Shown: positions 62,498 to 64,000 of the stretch, piece by piece
How positions within the stretch are numbered: position 1 is the first letter of the stretch
How the letters are laid out: the number at the start of each line of letters is the position of its first letter
Source: Bacillus sp. HNG
Lineage (GTDB): Bacteria; Bacillota; Bacilli; Bacillales; Bacillaceae_L
Assembly: GCF_003400205.1 (NCBI RefSeq)
Contig: NZ_QUQV01000002.1
Span: 434,001 to 498,000 of the forward strand
DNA: 64,000 nt
Direction: 5' to 3'
Position numbers and translations under genes: made by a program
Notes under the pieces: generated by a model
Told to the model about the DNA's origin: nothing
Seen by the model: the letters and a program-made list of their open reading frames with translations, nothing else
Database searches by the model: none

Positions 62498-63580
62498 ATG
62501 CAACGAGCTTACAATTTTAACGCCGGTCCTTCTGCTCTGCCACTTGAAGTGTTAAATCGTGCACAAGCCGAGCTAGTTAATTTCAAAGGTACTGGTATGT
62601 CTGTGATGGAATTAAGCCATCGCAGCAAGGAATATGATCAAGTTCACCAACAAGCAATTTCAGATTTACGTACCCTTTTGCGGATTCCAGATGACTACCA
62701 GGTGTTATTTTTACAAGGAGGCGCCAGTCTTCAATTTTCAATGATTCCAATGAATTTCCTAACACCAGGTAAAACAGCAGACTACATTCTAACTGGTTCT
62801 TGGTCGCAAAAAGCACTTGATGAAGCAAATAAGCTTGGAAAAACGAATGTCATTGCATCAAGCAAAGACGAAAAATATAACTATATCCCTGAAGTAAATG
62901 GGGACAACCATTCGGCTAACTCAGCATATGTTCATATTACCTCTAACAACACAATCTATGGAACACAATGGGAGAAATACCCAACCTATACGGATGTCTC
63001 ATTAATTGCAGATATGTCTAGTGATATTTTATGCAGAGAAACGAATGTGGAGCAGTTCGGGATGATTTATGCCGGTGCGCAAAAAAATCTTGGTCCTTCT
63101 GGGGTAACGGTTGCAATCATTAAGGATTCCCTTTTAAAACAAAGTAACGGCAATCTGCCAACGATGTTGGATTACCAGACACATGTGAAGTCAAATTCTC
63201 TTTATAATACACCACCAACTTTTTCAATTTATATGCTATCACTTGTCCTGAATTGGGTGAAGGAACAAGGTGGAGTGCCTGCGATTGAAGCAAAAAACAA
63301 GGAAAAAGCAGCACTTTTATATACTACAATTGACGAATCAGATGGTTTCTATAAAGCACACGCAAAGGTTGGCAGCCGTTCCATTATGAACGTGTCATAC
63401 ACACTTCCAAGTGAAGAATTAACGAAAAAGTTCTTAGCACAAGCAAATGAAAAAGGTTTTGTTGGGTTGAATGGACATCGTTCCATTGGTGGCTGCCGTG
63501 CATCCATCTATAATGCGGTTCCATTTGAGTCTGTTGAGGCACTTGCTTCATTTATGAAAACCTTTAAATCAGAAAATTAG
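62498..63580 (+). CDS. serC: Phosphoserine aminotransferase SerC
   Basis: The 360-residue PLP enzyme converts 3-phosphohydroxypyruvate to phosphoserine in serine synthesis (and serves in B6 synthesis in some bacteria). The N-terminus YNFNAGPSALPLEVL, QGGASLQFSMIPMNF in the cofactor region, the Schiff-base Lys in AGAQKNLGPSG near residue 196 and GLNGHRSIGGCRASIYNA at the C-terminus are classical. AGGAGG precedes the ATG. The next gene trpP starts 120 bp later and is probably co-transcribed or has its own leader. Confidence 0.96.
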   Translation: MQRAYNFNAGPSALPLEVLNRAQAELVNFKGTGMSVMELSHRSKEYDQVHQQAISDLRTLLRIPDDYQVLFLQGGASLQFSMIPMNFLTPGKTADYILTGSWSQKALDEANKLGKTNVIASSKDEKYNYIPEVNGDNHSANSAYVHITSNNTIYGTQWEKYPTYTDVSLIADMSSDILCRETNVEQFGMIYAGAQKNLGPSGVTVAIIKDSLLKQSNGNLPTMLDYQTHVKSNSLYNTPPTFSIYMLSLVLNWVKEQGGVPAIEAKNKEKAALLYTTIDESDGFYKAHAKVGSRSIMNVSYTLPSEELTKKFLAQANEKGFVGLNGHRSIGGCRASIYNAVPFESVEALASFMKTFKSEN

Positions 63581-63632
63581 AACTTTCAAGTAGGATTATA
63601 GTCTGATATAATAAAAGGTAAGATTTTTGCAA

Positions 63633-63698
63633 TAGGCAATGAGTGCACTATTGGAGAATCCAAAAAAATATAGCTTAGAAAAGCTGAGGAGAGATGAG
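63633..63698 (+). promoter_or_regulatory. TRAP binding site overlapping the trpP ribosome binding site
   Basis: Six NAG triplets (TAG, TAG, AAG, GAG, GAG, GAG) start at 63671, 63676, 63681, 63686, 63691 and 63696, all spaced by exactly two bases and running into the ATG at 63701. Three more (TAG 63633, GAG 63641, GAG 63654) lie upstream. The ribosome binding site is inside. B. subtilis trpP is known to be repressed by tryptophan-bound TRAP through such repeats. Confidence 0.88.
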
Positions 63699-63700
63699 AA

Positions 63701-64000
63701 ATGAATACAAAGGTTTTAGTATTTTTATCATTATTAGTTGGAATGGGTGCTGTTCTGCATACAGTTATGCCTCCGATCTACCTAGGTATGAAACCTGACT
63801 TAATGTTAGTCATGATGTTTTTAGGAATTATGTTGTTTCCTGAAAAAAAATACGTTCTGCTTGTTGCGATTGTCGCTGGTGTTATTTCAGCATTAACAAC
63901 GAATTTCCCAGGTGGTCAAATTGCGAACCCAGTTGATAAGCTTGTATCAGCATTCGTATTCTACGGCATTTTCATGGCTGCAAGAAAGCACACACAATCA
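63701..64000 (+). CDS. trpP: Tryptophan transporter TrpP, N-terminal part
   Basis: About 100 residues are visible before the window ends. The sequence starts VLVFLSLLVGMGAVLHTVMP, followed by GMKPDLMLVMMFLGIMLFP and FPGGQIANPVDK, matching the small ECF-S-like/TrpP family of tryptophan permeases (B. subtilis YhaG). Several membrane helices are already apparent. The TRAP site covers its ribosome binding site. The order hit-serC-trpP resembles B. subtilis. Confidence 0.92.
   Translation, partial: MNTKVLVFLSLLVGMGAVLHTVMPPIYLGMKPDLMLVMMFLGIMLFPEKKYVLLVAIVAGVISALTTNFPGGQIANPVDKLVSAFVFYGIFMAARKHTQS

Overview
The window looks like the chromosome of a low-GC, endospore-forming Bacillaceae bacterium (Bacillus/Neobacillus-like). 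The evidence is AT-rich sequence, strong AGGAGG-type ribosome binding sites with frequent GTG/TTG starts, intrinsic terminators after most genes, and a gene order that matches the Bacillus subtilis yha-yhg-hem region as I remember it. I see no rRNA, tRNA, CRISPR array, prophage or complete insertion sequence.

Layout. (1) 1-7.5 kb is backbone: hemY (cut by the window edge), hemH and hemE for heme synthesis, the class A penicillin-binding protein pbpF, the heme-degrading monooxygenase hmoB and the membrane protein yhfA. (2) 7.7-20.5 kb is a tricarboxylate locus. It holds a CitA/DcuS-type two-component system, tctB-tctA, and on the other strand tctC-prpB-prpF-aconitase, then a LysR regulator and an MFS transporter. 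It contains aconitase, PrpF isomerase and PrpB lyase but no methylcitrate synthase or dehydratase, so it looks built to consume an imported tricarboxylate such as trans-aconitate or 2-methylcitrate. Two perfect cre sites flank it. (3) 20.6-26.7 kb is mixed: a second class A PBP, a Nudix hydrolase, trhO, pdxK, a small XRE regulator and a candidate structured RNA. (4) 26.7-51.7 kb is a pectin/rhamnogalacturonan utilisation locus: tagaturonate epimerase, YesT-like esterase, YesL, Gfo/Idh oxidoreductase, GH105, a YesS/YtdP-type AraC regulator, pectinesterase, two GH43 enzymes, an esterase, GH28, an unassigned toroid-like protein, an ABC importer with two near-identical lipoproteins, and an MFS transporter. 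None of its enzymes carries a signal peptide, so oligosaccharides appear to be imported and dismantled in the cytoplasm. (5) 52-56.7 kb holds acyl-CoA dehydrogenase, a YckD-like secreted protein, a TerC-family protein and a DUF2157/GDYXXLXY gene broken by a frameshift. (6) 56.8-64 kb is backbone again: yhaA, ecsC-ecsB-ecsA, hit, serC and the start of trpP with a textbook TRAP binding site.

In B. subtilis yhfA and yhaA are, to my knowledge, neighbours. Here about 49 kb of mostly plant-polymer and organic-acid genes lies between them.

The least explained DNA is intergenic: a five-copy tandem array of 53-bp hairpin units after yhaA, a second degenerate array with the same 53-bp period after the second PBP gene, a roughly 440-nt apparent transcription unit between ecsA and hit carrying a threefold repeat with tiny ORFs, and a multi-helix RNA candidate upstream of the XRE gene. 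Several dispersed Bacillaceae intergenic repeats are also present; three share a GCCAC-N5-GTGGC hairpin core.
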